This document shows positions 51,451 through 63,159 of a stretch of DNA of 64,000 nt, piece after piece (position 1 is the first letter of the stretch; the number at the start of each line of letters is the position of its first letter). The DNA comes from Cristatella mucedo (lineage: Eukaryota > Bryozoa > Phylactolaemata > Cristatellidae). Location: assembly GCA_009760855.2 (NCBI GenBank), contig WPIO01000028.1, positions 558,001 to 622,000 on the forward strand, in the 5' to 3' direction. The notes beneath the pieces are model-generated. The model worked only from the letters and a program-made list of their open reading frames with translations. It had not been told where the DNA came from and did no database searches. Position numbers and translations under genes: made by a program.

Positions 51451-52169
51451 TTTATTTCCTTGCAGTTGACATCGATTATAGCCTGGCGATCCATGGTAAG
51501 CAATCGGGGCCAGACGTCTCAAAGATGCTCCGAAAGTGCCTTATCAGGTCACAGGGTCGATGCAGTGCATCCTTGACGGGAGTTGGGCCATAAAAGTACC
51601 TTTTTTTTACTGCTAAAGCTGCACCGGTGTGATCCCAACTACTACGCTCAAGCATCGGATTCAGTGACGAGTTATAGGCCGTTGCGCTACCCTCCTATAA
51701 ATTCTTTTTGACACGTCTCAAACCTGACGCGAAAGAAGCCTGCCTCAGAAGAGTGGTCAAGCTTTGCATTCTCGTGCATCGACGCTTGTTCGGACTTTGA
51801 CGGTGATTGGTAAAAATCGAATCATGCTAGCTGTCAGTCGCTGCTGTTCTTAAATGTAACTTAATTAGCTACTGTATCGACGCTTTGCATTCGTGATATT
51901 TATCTTTTGCATAGCTCCTGTGTATCAGGTAGAAACTAGCGTGTTAGTCGACGTACGTATCCGATGGTGGGGCACAGAGCCCACCTCACCCCTTCTGGAT
52001 TTGGAATTGTTTTTAATTTCTCGTGACAGTTATAGACGTCTGCTACTGTGGCATCGAGGGATAAGTTTGCAAGTTAGCTCTCGTAGGCATGGCTGTTGGG
52101 GATTCTGGAGACGAATAGATTCAAGTATCCTGGCTAGCCTATTGCTATGCAGCACTAAGAGAAGACCTC

Positions 52170-52470
52170 GCTTTTAGTTCCTATGCTCCCAAAGCCTGGA
52201 ACTCACTACCGATGCACGTCACAACGTAACCTAACGTGATGACATTTAAAAAGAAGCTTAAAATGCACCTGTTTATTACAGCATGAGTGAGTCGTTGTGA
52301 TTCGTCCTTCATGTGCATGTGCCTGCTTGCACTTTGCCTGTGCTAGCGGATGTTACCACCAATCATTTGGTAATGCTTTCTATACAGCATCTGAAATGTG
52401 CCTAGAAAGAGATTCGGTTCTCTTAGGGTGCTTTTCAAATGTATTATTATTGTTATTATTATTATCAGCA
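52170..52470 (+). mobile_element. LINE family A copy A13, short
   Basis: Last part of the coding region (FSSYAPKAWNSLPMHVTT, stop, then LKMHLFITA), a diverged 3' UTR, the hairpin (GTGCCTAGAAAGAGATTCGG, TTCTCTTAGGGTGC) and a TTA tail. Confidence 0.8.
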
Positions 52471-52559
52471 CTAGGTCAGCGAAGTATTATATGAGCACGG
52501 AGAGCAAGCACCCATTATGAGCACACCAGGACGGTTCGGATAGATGGAGCAAATGTTGT

Positions 52560-53065
52560 GCCTAATAATGGGTTTTAGTTTAGCTCTCAGTGTCATTTGA
52601 GTCAGGGATTGTCGTTATGTTAGTCAGGTGAGTTCCAGGCTGGATGGCATAGTAAATGAAGGCTTGGTCTCCAAAGGACTTTGGTTTGGTTAGCGATACA
52701 GCTGAGTAAGCTGAGTAAGAGAAGAGAGTAGTGGGAGGGTATGACCCATGAGCAAGGTATTCGAATAGGAAAGCTTGGTTAAGAGTAGCCTAGAGGGACC
52801 TGATTGAGAGGGATAGGACCTTAAAGTCGATGCACATCTTGATGAGAAGCCAGTGCAGGTCGAGAAAATTTGTGTAATGTGGCTGCTGATGGATTGCTGT
52901 TGTTAGCAGTTCGTGTAATGTGTACACAAATGACAAGCTTAGTTGCCGAAATTTTTATCATCTATAAATATCTTATTGCAGAGGCAGGAAGACCTGAAAG
53001 TAAGGATTTACAGAAGTCCAGAGGCGATGCCTCACATCACTTAACTATGTTGGCTGGCCGGGTAG
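52560..53065 (-). mobile_element. LINE family A copy A14, very degraded
   Basis: + strand phrases GTGAGTTCCAGGCTGGATG, GCTTGGTCTCCAAAGGACTT and AAGCCAGTGCAGGTCGAGAA mark the C-terminal reverse-transcriptase region on the - strand. No open frame remains. Confidence 0.7.
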
Positions 53066-53069
53066 CCTA

Positions 53070-54039
53070 GCGACATTTGGTCTGCTTATAAGCCTGTTCA
53101 TTGTTTTAGGAGTGATGAGAAGACTAGTCTCCGTGTTAATCATTGTCTTACAAGTGAAAAGGAAAAACTCGGAAAAAGCATCGATGGTTGTGAACTGCCC
53201 ATTCTCCCATCCTTCGATAGTGGAACCAGTGGAGAAGGAAGATGCCAGGCCTAGCCGATGTTATTGCTATTAACTTTCTAGTTGGGTATGCCAGTGTCAT
53301 ATTCACTCTATTATCCTCATGTCTAATATTGTGGCCACGTGTATGCGTTCGAGCCGTAGAGCATCCATGAGCAAATCTAACTTGAACTTACAAAGATTTA
53401 AGTTGTCCCAGGGAATCTGACTGCTGCGAAAGCAGTGTCTAATTGATAATTAAACGACTTGGACCCGACTCCAGGGGTTTATGTGAGTCTTATAAGCAAT
53501 ATACTGACACTTGGCCTTGAGATGATAAGTACTTAAAGTACCATGCAGCTATTAAAATCCTACTAAGACCAATTGTTTGCCCTGTTATTAGCGTTGAAGC
53601 TCACTCAGGGGGTTCGAGATAGATTGGCAGTAACACCTGGGGTATTCGGCTGTGCTGTGACGTAACTATGCATATAGCATAAGTTCGACGGCCTAAAAGA
53701 GATAGTCGAGCGCTCAGGAAATGTGATATCTAATGATAGTCTCTTTACATTCTGTCTCCTCATTATTGCACACGTAGCTTACCACTTACTAAAATTGGGA
53801 GTCTCCCAGCTGGTCTTAACCTTCGTCCTACTTTCGCATGTCCACCCTGTCTGTAATTTGCAGTGACTGTCACACTTGGTCTTGTCACTCACCCAAAGTA
53901 GTGGTGTAAATAACGGCGGAGCCGCGATGTCTGCTTCTTTCTTGTTAATTTGTTTAATAAATTGAACGTCCTATCGAGATTCTTGGGATTTAGGCGTATG
54001 CCAGCAATTGCTTGCCGACGTGTTAACGATTGGCTTTAA
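53070..54039. other. Intergenic sequence, nothing recognised
   Basis: About 1 kb of AT-rich sequence between LINE remnants with no exon, RNA gene or repeat that I can identify. Confidence 0.5.
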
Positions 54040-54305
54040 TCCTTGTATGTATGTATCTCCATCAGTAACTCCACAAAGTCATAAAGACCATGTGGGTGTT
54101 ACGCAGGAGAGTTTTGTATAGCGCACTCACAGCCTAAGCGGCTTTCGGTACGCATTCGGTAGCCAACAGACTTCGTCTCACGCAACAAAGAGAAAGTGAT
54201 GTGCCACAGTCGGCAGTTGGAGAGTAGATGTCGTTGCGTAAGAATTGTGGAAGCGAGTTCCACAGTCTAGGACCAACTGAGCTAAAGCTTCTGTCGCCAA
54301 CAAAT
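54040..54305 (-). mobile_element. LINE family B fragment B4
   Basis: Family-B 3' end (CCACAAAGTC hairpin at 54070-54094, then CACTCACAGCCTAAGCGGCT) with a 90-bp internal deletion relative to B3, joining GAGAAAGTGATGTGCCACAG. It stops at about 54300. Confidence 0.85.
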
Positions 54306-55429
54306 CCTTAATGCTTCGCTTAGCTCGTGCTAGTCACGCTCTGCTTGGTGGCTTCTCTTCGTGTCATAAAGCAAGCACATGATCTGGGCCCGGATAGCAT
54401 AGAACTGTCAGCACGAAGGGAGCACTGGTTTTGCTTTCGTTTGGCTGTAACTTGCTGTAAAAAATTTGAAAATTAAATTGTTTATAGCAATTGCGGCTTA
54501 TCTTTCGTAAAATGGGCTATGGGTGGCACCTAGCTAACCGGTTCAACTTTTAATGCTTTTGTATGCCCCATATTGTTTTGTTATAGCGATGTGCAAGAAG
54601 CCGAGAGTTAACTGTAGCACCAAGAAGGGAGCGTCGCTCAGTTGGAAAACAAGCGACACATAAGTTATGTAGGTTTCTTTCCTTCTTGCCTCTTCTGCAA
54701 CTCAAAACTTGCCCTTCTGCTTTGCTTTTGCACCATTACACCTCGCAGATTGTGCACTTGCGGTCGCCATGCCACCAGTTAGCAAGGCCGTTGTTTAGTC
54801 GCTTCAACGATCCCGGTCGGGTGCATGCCTATCCGATCTGCACTCGATGCCAATGTAGTATAAGGTTGAGAAAAATTTCGTGGTGATTTTAATTATAATT
54901 TAACGAATTTGATTACGGTTTAATGATTCTCTGTATCCAAGTATCCAAGCGTCTTTAGTTGACCAAAAAACTAGTGATTGCTGTGTACCGCTTGAGTAAG
55001 ACTGACCGGGACATAGGCGACGCCGTGAGTCTCGGCCTGCCCCAAGCGAGTCGCTCACCTCGCACTGTACCAATGTCACTTGACACTCGAGCAACAACCG
55101 AAATTCCAAAATGGACAACTGTCTTCGGCTTAGTAGCGTTACTGTGGCTCCGGCGGGCCAGATCTAAGGAGTCTCACGAAGGCACAAGCGTGGATATAGG
55201 CGATGCAAGAGACTCGATCTCTATTCCTCTCAAAGCGTCTATATATGAGAGCCCGGGGAAATACCGGCTTTGAGGAATGCCCTTAAGACGGAGAATATAG
55301 TTACGTCGGTAATGCACCGTACACTAGTGGAGGACGCTGGTCTGTTCCAATTGCTCAATCACTTGCCGCAGGGCGTTCGCACAAATTGCAACATTAGCAG
55401 CACTCACGACAGCTTCTTCTCGAACCTTC
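54306..55429. other. Intergenic sequence, nothing recognised
   Basis: About 1.1 kb. An open frame at 54959-55273 (+) shows no family features. Sequence becomes more GC-rich towards the transposon cluster. Confidence 0.45.
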
Positions 55430-55740
55430 GATGTTTCTCTGGCTTGGACGAAGGCCGATATGCAGCCGTCGTCCTCTATCCTACCATTGATAACCTATTG
55501 CACGTAGCTTAGGTACAAGCCGGCACGAAGCTGTGGGGTCAATCAACCCGCAGCTGTCGCTGATAAGCAGAGGCGGGAAGAGCGGATCGGCAACGAGAGT
55601 TGGTGCGCATGGACGCTGGGGAGAACCTCCGTGTGCTGTTGTGGTGCGAGCGTCAGCCGAATACACGGTTGTTCAAGTCCCCGCGTTGTTTCTGTGTCGT
55701 CACCTATGTGTTGTCGGAGCGTCAAACTTCAAGCTATTTC
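55430..55740 (-). repeat. Direct repeat, copy 1 (possible LTR)
   Basis: About 300 bp that recurs in the same orientation at 59040-59345 (shared phrases GGCTTGGACGAAGGCC, GCACGTAGCTTAGGTA, GCTGATAAGCAGAGGCGGGA, GCTGTTGTGGTGCGAGCGTC). Read on the - strand both start near TTGAAG or TGAAGC and end near GTCCAAGCC. Length and setting suit the LTR of the nearby copia-type element, but the layout does not fit a simple LTR-body-LTR. Confidence 0.6.
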
Positions 55741-56039
55741 GGCCTGTTCATGATCTCTTGCGAAGCGTTCGATGGCTACGGAGACTTCGTCGGCTGGCGG
55801 CTAGGGTTCGAAAGGTAGATTGAGCAACCGGGTGAGTAGCACCTGTATTTGCTCATTGCGATTCAAGCCAAGGCTTTCACGTTTGCGTCGAGTCTCCCGA
55901 AGGACGATTATGCAGCGCTGCATCAAGCCTTGGTGTGAGGATTCAACAGCCCGGCCGAGAGGAGTACGGCTGCGTTGCAGATGCGGTACAAGCTGGTCGG
56001 ACAGAGTAGCCTGACAGGAGCGACCAGTCGTAGTAGCTA

Positions 56040-56380
56040 GCGGCGACAGAGCAGCGAGCGGGACCGGTTAGGGAGGTGAAGTTAGCCTGGGTGACGGTGT
56101 TCTTCGAACCGGCAACAGTGTGCCAGACGGCGATGGTTGTCTTCGACGTAGCAACAATGTGCCAGGCGGCGACGGTCAGCCAGGCGGCAGTAATGCACCA
56201 CGAGACGGCGGGCGGAGAGGCGGTGGCGGGCGGAGAGGCAACGGCCTCTGCCGGAGAAGCGGCTGCTTCCGCTGAAGATGTGGCGAGAGAAGCTGTGGCG
56301 TCCGCCAGCGGAGGCCTAGCGAGGGGTGGGCGGGGGGAAATGTCCCCGGGCGCCAAGGTCAAGGTGGAACTAGAAGCAAA
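56040..56380. repeat. GC-rich degenerate tandem repeat
   Basis: Repeats of GGCGGNGNCNGTCNNCCAGG-like and GGCGGTGGCGGGCGGAGAGG-like units. They give an Ala/Gly/Glu-rich open frame (56076-56414) that I regard as repeat-derived, running out into a solo LINE tail. Confidence 0.5.
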
Positions 56381-56384
56381 ATCA

Positions 56385-56462
56385 GCAAATGTAAAGCGCC
56401 TAGAAAGAGATTGAGTTCTGTGAGGGCAATTTATCAAGTGCATTGTTATTGTTATATAAAAT
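56385..56462 (+). mobile_element. Solo family-A LINE tail
   Basis: AGCAAATGTAAAGCGCCTAG, GATTGAGTTCTGTGAGGGC, then TTTATCAAGTGCATTGTTATTG. One side of the stem is damaged (GGGCAATTT). Confidence 0.75.
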
Positions 56463-56899
56463 GGATTGTGCATATTTTTTTAAACTATTTCATATGAGAA
56501 TACCAATCTTGATTTCAAGCAAGTCCTTGTTTCGACGGACTTTACTATTGCTGGCTGAGCTAGTAAAGCGTGTTCACAGACTTTGACTAAGCTATAGCTT
56601 GATGATCTGGCGGCATACACGCGATGATACGGAATAACGAGCGAGCTTTAACCTCATGTATTCGGCTGCGCTTATAGCGAAACAACCACACGGCCGTTCA
56701 ACACTCCGTCCGCGTTCCAACTGCCCTCCCCATCTGCTCGCCCCATCCTGCCTGCCGCAGGCAGGTTGCTCGCCAAGGGCGAGCCTGGCCTGCTATGCCG
56801 TGTCAAGGGCAGGTCAGCGTGCAGTGACTGAGCATCAACATACTATTAGACCACAATAGCTAGGCTTACTTAACTGGCTTACTACGACACCACAGCAGT

Positions 56900-58100
56900 C
56901 ACGTCTGGCCACTTATCAGGTGTCCAAAAGAGAATAATGTCCAGAAATGAGAAGGCAATTTTTGTAAACGGATAACCAGAGCGTAAATCTGGCAGGAGTT
57001 TGTGCTGCAAGTCAAGACTCCGTATAATTACCTTTTAGGAACAATAGTGAGCACCTACTTATTTTTTTAAGAGCAAATCTGATGGGAGAAGAACTGAAGA
57101 AAGTCTTAGCCATCACGGTCAAGCGTGACTTTGCAACAAGATATAGTGCAGGAGTGGTGGCTGTGCTAGCTACCAATTATGGACTGAAGAGAACTTCATA
57201 TCTTTTGGAGCAACTGCCTGAAGATTCAAGTGGAACACTTGAAACAAGAAGTGAAGCTGGCAGCCTCGTACATTGTATTTTGAACTTTTCGGCTAAATTG
57301 CAATTTTGGTAAGCATCTTAAGGAAGATTGACTGCATTCAGAAAAGATTGCATTATCCAAAGGTGAACTTCAACGACGCCTCTTGTGACCTCTACTCTCT
57401 TGAGATTGAGTGGTCAAGATACCGAGATTGTTCTAAAAATTACTATATTATAAAAGAACATTTGAATTGTGGGGAGTTGTAGTTGAACGAAAGAAGCCGC
57501 TGAAGGACACGGATTCCTGGAGAACTCTCTCAAGATGTTGGTCTGAAGGCAGAGGAGATTTCAAGAATAAGGAATGGCAGAGTAGACTATCTCCGACAAG
57601 AAATTACAACTAGGTTTTCCGGCTCACAGAGCTTGATGCCAAATTTGGTATCTTGTTCGACGTGTTTTAAGACACTCGACCAGACCAAACTCCGCCAGCA
57701 ATGTATTGATCACGGAAGATATTATTGCTCAGACATTGATGGACCAGAGCTGTACAACGAAACATGTGACAGCAAAATGCTTCTTCCCACAAGTCGTGAC
57801 TCGGCACTAAAGACACCACTGGAACTCATGTCTTTCATTGTCAGTTATGAAGATGTGTTTCCTAGTTTTGGAGTTGCTTTGCAAGTTAGTCTCACCACAG
57901 CTGTATCAGTTGCCTGTTGTGAACGTTTTTTTTTGGCAAGCTGGAGATAATCCTGTCTTATCTGAGAGCATCGATGTGGTAAGATTGACTCCCGGCTTGT
58001 CCTTGTTAAGCATAGATAGAGGAATACTGGAAAATTTTTACTACACTATAACATACCAGTTTCCAACGTTCAATGAAAGAAAAGTTTACCTAAGTTAAAG
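56900..58100 (+). pseudogene. hAT/ZMYM1-type transposase remnant, copy 1
   Basis: Decayed copy of a DUF4371-hAT transposase of the type found in ZMYM1-like proteins. In order: the equivalent of GHLSGVHKRIPARNEKK (56905-56975, damaged), MGEELKKVLAITVKRDFATRYSAG (57082-57312), LEIEWSRY.. (about 57400), LRQEITTRF (57590), CSDIDGPELYNETCDSKMLL and LELMSFIVSYEDVFPSF (57633-57950), then the C-terminal dimerisation region (TTAVSVACCERFF, LSLLSIDRGILENF). Several frameshifts and stops. The same segment lies in reverse at 61690-63000. Confidence 0.8.
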
Positions 58101-58139
58101 CTGTGATAGCTACCTCGTACTTTTACCACATTTAACAAA

Positions 58140-58740
58140 ACTTTCTCGACTCGCTATGCCTCCTAGCGTGTTCTTCTTGCATTTCTTAAGCGGAAGATCG
58201 ATTTTGCAGCACTATTATGCCTCTGTCCGCCAGAGAGGCGATGGGGTCATCCAGAAAGAAACTGGTGGAAAGCGAGCCAGCGCCGACGGTTCGTGAGAAG
58301 ACGGTGGCAGTGAGCGAAGCATGCCGGCGGAAGTGGGCAGTGCTCCCGCTAAGGAGGCAGGCAAGACGCCCGCGAGGCGCTCGCCGAGCATCCGGAAGCG
58401 AAGGCCCATGAGCTGCAGCGACTGGGGTGGCACGCGGTGAGCTGGCTTCAGTCAGCGAAGTGCTTGCGGGGGAGACGTGCGACGCGCCAGCAGAGGACAC
58501 GCGCAAGACGCCTGAGACATAGGGAAAGTGCGAGACGACCCCGGTCCGTAAAATGGCGGCTCTGGGAATTCGTCAGGTGATTGCGGCTGGTAATGACTTA
58601 GAAATGGCGGCTGCGGTGGTCGGCTCTGCAATGACAACCAGTGTGGCACCAACAACAGATGTGGCATTTGCTTCCGACAAAAACGTGACAACAGTCGTTG
58701 CTAAGACGAAAACCCTAGAGACTTTTGCTGTGGGAAGAGG
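58140..58740. other. GC-rich segment, unassigned
   Basis: Overlapping open frames on both strands without a recognised family. The composition resembles 56040-56380, and purine-rich phrases recur. I see no gene here. Confidence 0.4.
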
Positions 58741-59039
58741 AGGCACAGGGCTAAAGTGTAAGCTTGAGCTATGGGGAGTGCTGGCTATGCGTCAGCTCGG
58801 CCGCCACTCTGGTGGTCTACGTAGCCAGCTGGTGGCCAAAGACCGCGCTCCAGCGTGCCTCCTCTGCCTGCCAGGGCAATTTGGTAGCCTGCACGCCTAT
58901 GATAGCATTGTTCGCTTAGCTAGTTATTCTTGGCGCTGTGTTTTGGCTGCAATGACATGGCATGTCATGGCTTCCTTTGCTACAAGTTGTGGATTCTTTG
59001 GTTATGTTTTGGTTGCACCATCTTGACATGTAACTTTTA

Positions 59040-59345
59040 GATCGCGGGCATGTGGCTTGGACGAAGGCCGGTATGCAGCTGCCATCGTCTAAGCTACCCT
59101 TGATTATCTCATGCACGTAGCTTAGGTATAACCTAGCACATAGCAGTGGTCTATCAACCCGTCGTTGATGAGCTGTCGCTGATAAGCAGAGGCGGGATGA
59201 GCTCAGACCTGCAAAGAGAGTTGGAACGGGGACGGAGGAAGGAACGGCTGTGTGCTGTTGTGGTGCGAGCGTCAGCAGAATAGAAGGTTGTTGAAGTACC
59301 GTCGGTGTTATGTGTCGTCGCTTCTGTTGTTTCAGAGCGTAATGC
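59040..59345 (-). repeat. Direct repeat, copy 2 (possible LTR)
   Basis: Second copy of the repeat at 55430-55740, same orientation, clearly diverged by substitutions and short indels. Confidence 0.6.
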
Positions 59346-59479
59346 TTCACTTTCTAGAATCCAAATGCACCTTTTAATGACCCCTGAGCATATTTGTTCG
59401 CATGGATGTACTGCAGCAAGATCTAAAGTTTTGTGGCAGAGGCATGCAGTCTCCTTTAGCCCAGCCACTCCTGAAAATG

Positions 59480-59545
59480 TGAGACGCAGTGCTGCCATGA
59501 AGCCCTTCACCAAACGATGGTCGTGAAAATTACGATGTTGACCTA
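59480..59545 (-). repeat. Short repeat shared with the copia leader
   Basis: About 60 bp (CGCAGTGCTGCCATGAAGCC, CATTAC-type ending CGATG) recurs at 60755-60812, just upstream of the copia gag. On the - strand both encode HR(N/D)F.DH.LV.GF.AALR in the same frame. It suggests two nested or tandem copies of one element. Confidence 0.6.
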
Positions 59546-59684
59546 GGGTTGGTATAAGACACGTGATCACCATCTAACTTCACTGTATGACCTCTATCAA
59601 CACATTGGCTCAGCGAAAAGAGGTTATTGGCAAGCAGAGATACAAGTAAAACACCTGGAAGTTTGGCGTCCACTCATGCAGTGC

Positions 59685-60745
59685 AAGCATGCAGCTGAAT
59701 ACGCACCGTACCCATGCCAATCGCTTCAAGCACTTCCCTGTCACCCATCATGACACTGCGAGCAATTTTCTCTTGGTATTTAAAGTTCGGGCTGTAGCGC
59801 ATATGCTACGTGGCTCCAGAGTCTCCGAGTGATTCCAGCTCTGATTTAAGCTGCTGGGCAGGCGAGTCGGCACTGGAAATGAAGGAATCTGTAATTTTTT
59901 CAGTGGCCTCTGATTCGTCGTTTTCATTCCTCTTCTTTTTACAGCATTGTGAGGCTTTATGACCGACAACCAAACAATTGTGGCACTTAACGATGAACTT
60001 GCAAGTATGCTGTTTTCCGTGAGCAGTTGGCGCAGCCGCTTTGCTTGCTTTCCATGCTCCATTCGAATCCACATGAGCCATCCCTTTCATACTCTTGCCA
60101 CGGGAATACCGATTTCGCCGCCTCAGACGCTTATGTAACAGCCTGCTCTGCACAAAGTCAATTGTTAGGTCACACGCATGCCTTGCTTCAAGCGCCATTT
60201 TCAGAGGCTGACACGACTCTGGTAGCTCACCAAGCATGCCGAGGACTATCTGTTCCTCCGATATGGTACCGCCCGCAGCCTGCAACTGCTTAGCAAAGTA
60301 CTTACTTTCACTGGCTTAGTCCTGGACATCTTCGCCTTTTGACTTTCGGAAAGATGCAAGCTGTTGATGTAAAAGCAGTAGACTCATCAGATTTCTCAAA
60401 GCATATATGGCATCCAGCTTCCGCCATGCCGCCGATGTGGTTTCCATGGCTCCGATGCCAGAGCTATTTCTGTACCGAGTCCAAAATAGCTACGACGAGA
60501 ACAAGCAAAGTGGTATCCGTACGCCGGTCAAACTCTCGCTGTGCCTTACCACACTCGTCGTCTTCTTTCTTGTCACTCTTACCAGCAAGAGGTGAGACAG
60601 CCACGGGCCGTCTGTCTTCGCCGTTTACGACAACTCGAAGGTCTTTGGTTATGAAGAAAAACTTTGCCCAAGTTCTCCAGAGCGCCCTATTATCACGCGT
60701 AAACTTTTCCAAACCAACGGTGTCAATGAACGCAGGGGCCATAAC
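59685..60745 (-). pseudogene. Ty1/copia-type gag and start of protease, broken
   Basis: - strand. Gag N-terminus (60742-60464: WRTWAKFFFITKDLRVVVNG), a middle part with frameshift and stop (RKLDAIYALRNLM..L, SKGEDVQD), then 60285-59806: AAGGTISEEQIVLGMLGELP, as in the UBN2 gag domain, and the zinc knuckle CHNCLVVGHKASQC (C-X2-C-X4-H-X4-C). It continues into the protease active-site motif DSGAT, where a TAG stop directly follows, then HMRYSPNFKY. Integrase and reverse transcriptase are not found in the window, so the element is truncated and inactive. Confidence 0.85.
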
Positions 60746-60749
60746 CTAC

Positions 60750-61685
60750 GACCCGCAGTGCTGCCGTGAAGCCATTCACCAGTCAATGGTCGAAAAAATC
60801 ACGATGTTTAATAACGCAGTCGACAAACAGGGCGTGAACCACAGTAAAGACGGACGCAATGTTAGCAACAAACTGGTAAAATATATAGCAGTACTAAATG
60901 ATTGCTATTGGCTGAGCAAGCTACCGTGCATACACGTCTTGATGTCATTGGCTTCTCTTTAGGAATAGCCGCAGCTGCTTCGGCCGTGGCAGAGTTCAAT
61001 TGGCCTAACGGCAAGTGGTATTCAGTCAATCAGCAGTGGTCGGCGGCTCCAAAAATAGACCTGGTGTCCTTAGTCGGGAAGAACTGCACTGCAGATCAAG
61101 GTTAGATCGCTCGCTTTATCAAAGGCTCGGTGGCTGTAGAGCGCATTCAGCCTACAGAATATTCTTAGCCCCGTCTTGGGAAAGCCTAGAGGTACTGTCT
61201 GCCACCCCATTACAAAGAAAATGTTGCCCTACCCGGCGAGAGCAGGGCCTACGACATCGAAGCTACGTAATGGCGCGTGGTGGGCCTAGTACGTCCCGCG
61301 AGCCTCTTTTTTAAGCCCGGTCGGTAGCCTTAACATGATAACGTCATACATCGCTTAAACGCTATAACCAAATTCTTCCAAATTGGTTTCCGTGGTTATC
61401 CAAAACCACTGATTTCAGATATCACCAGCACCATCACATTTTCAATGCGGATATTATTGTCCAAGTTTCTTTGCAAAGAGCAGTCGCAGAAAAGCCGCGA
61501 AGTAGTAGCGTAATGAGACCATTCAACATCCGGGGAAAAGGGTGCAAATGGCACCCCTCCCTTGTCAAAAATTGCTGCAAAGTAGCTCCACCACAGAAAC
61601 ACACGGTAGCAAAACTACAGAACAAAAAACGTTTCTTAACTGTAGCGGTGGTGCAAAGTAGCCATCGCCGCTTAAAATTACGTGA
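60750..61685. other. Sequence between copia gag and second hAT copy
   Basis: Contains the 60-bp leader repeat at 60755-60812. The remaining 870 bp has only short open frames (for example 60902-61105 on +) with no recognised family. Confidence 0.4.
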
Positions 61686-61689
61686 TTTT

Positions 61690-63010
61690 TTCTGGCCTTG
61701 AACGAGGCAAAATGGTCGATTACAGTTTGTAAGTCAATACTTTCCAGTGTTTCTTTATCAATGCTTAACAAGGCCAAATTAGAGAGTCGATCTTACCAAA
61801 TTGATGCTCTCAGATACGACAAGATTATCCTCAGCTTGTTAAGGGAGCTTTAAGAGATGGCTACTGATACAGCTACGGTGAGAAGACCTTGCAAGGTAAC
61901 TCTCAAATGACGAAACACATCTTCTCCATAACTGAAAGTGAAAGACATGAGTTCCAGTGGTTTATTTAGTGCTGAGTCCTGACCTATGATAGTAAGCTTT
62001 TTAGAGTCAAATATTTTGTTGCACAGCTCTGTTCCATCAAAGTCTGAACTATAGCAGCCTCCAAGATCTAGACACTGCTTGCCAAGTTTGGCCTGGTCAA
62101 GTGTCTTCATACGCTTCTCAACTTCCAACGTGAAACCAAATTTGACATCAAGATCTGAGAGCCAGGGAAATCTAGTTGTAATTTCTTGTCGCAGATATTC
62201 TATGCTGCTCTTCATTTATCTTGAAATCTCCTCCACTGTTGTAAGACCAAAATCTTGAGATAGTTCTTTCATGCGTCCTTCGGCTGATACTTCGTTCAAC
62301 TGCAACTCCCCACAATTTACGTCTCCTTTTGGCATGCAGTAGTAATCTTAGCATGGATCTTCCGGAAGGCTTGATAACTCAATCTCTAGAAACTTGAGAT
62401 CACAAGAGGCGTCATTAAAGTTCATCTTTGGATACTGCAGTCTTTGCTTAATGCGGCCAATCTTCATTACGATGCGGTACTAAAATGGCAACATAGTCAA
62501 ACAAATAAAGTTCTAAATGCAATGTAGAAGACTGCCAGCTCCATTTCTTGTTTTGATTGTTACACTTGTGTCTTCATGCAACTGCTTCAAAAGACTTACT
62601 ATGCTGTTAGGTTCATCATTGATAGCTTTCACAGCCTCTACTAATGCACTCTAGATTGTTGTAGAGTCGCAATTGACATTGATGGCTTAGACTTTCTTCA
62701 ATTCTTCCCACTTCTAAGTTGATCTTGAAAAGAATAAGTAGGTATTCTCTATGGTTACAAAAAGGCAATGACTACGGAATCTTGACTCGCAGCTTGAAAT
62801 CCTCCAAGTTTCATGCTGTGGTTAGCGCAGTTTACGAAATATTTCTTCTCATTTCTGGCAGGAATTCTCTTGTGGACACCTGATAAGTGGCCAGGCATGA
62901 CTTCGGCGTTGTCGTAGCACTGAAACTTGCTATTTTTTCAAGGATATTTTTTCTGATTCGAGTTTATGGAATATGAGACCCGACATTGCAGCAGATCTTT
63001 GACCTAGAGT
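61690..63010 (-). pseudogene. hAT/ZMYM1-type transposase remnant, copy 2
   Basis: Reverse-oriented relative of the element at 56900-58100 and better preserved. In coding order from the right: KFQCYDNAEVMPGHLSGVHK, IPARNEKKYFVNCANHSMKL (about 62935-62800), a damaged centre, IEYLRQEITTRFPWLSDLDV, CYSSDFDGTELCNKIFDSKK and LELMSFTFSYGEDVFRHLRV (62215-61850), then VAVSVAIS, stop, and LALLSIDKETLESIDLQTVI (about 61780-61720). The YD..AEVM..SGV and C.NHS motifs are typical of the DUF4371 half of these transposases. Stops and frameshifts make it a pseudogene. Confidence 0.82.
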
Positions 63011-63159
63011 TAAAGAAAGCCCAGGAAAGACTCTTTGTTGGCGACTGTTTTGCTGGAAAAAATCAGCGTCGACATATATAACGACCTCAGACGATCTACT
63101 CGTCGTGTGCCGTCGTGTGCCAAATCAGGAGTTGATTGAAACGAAATTCTATAGCACAG

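Noticed and set aside
56076-56414. Ala/Gly-rich 112-codon frame
   Set aside because: Arises from a GC-rich tandem repeat and runs into a solo LINE tail.
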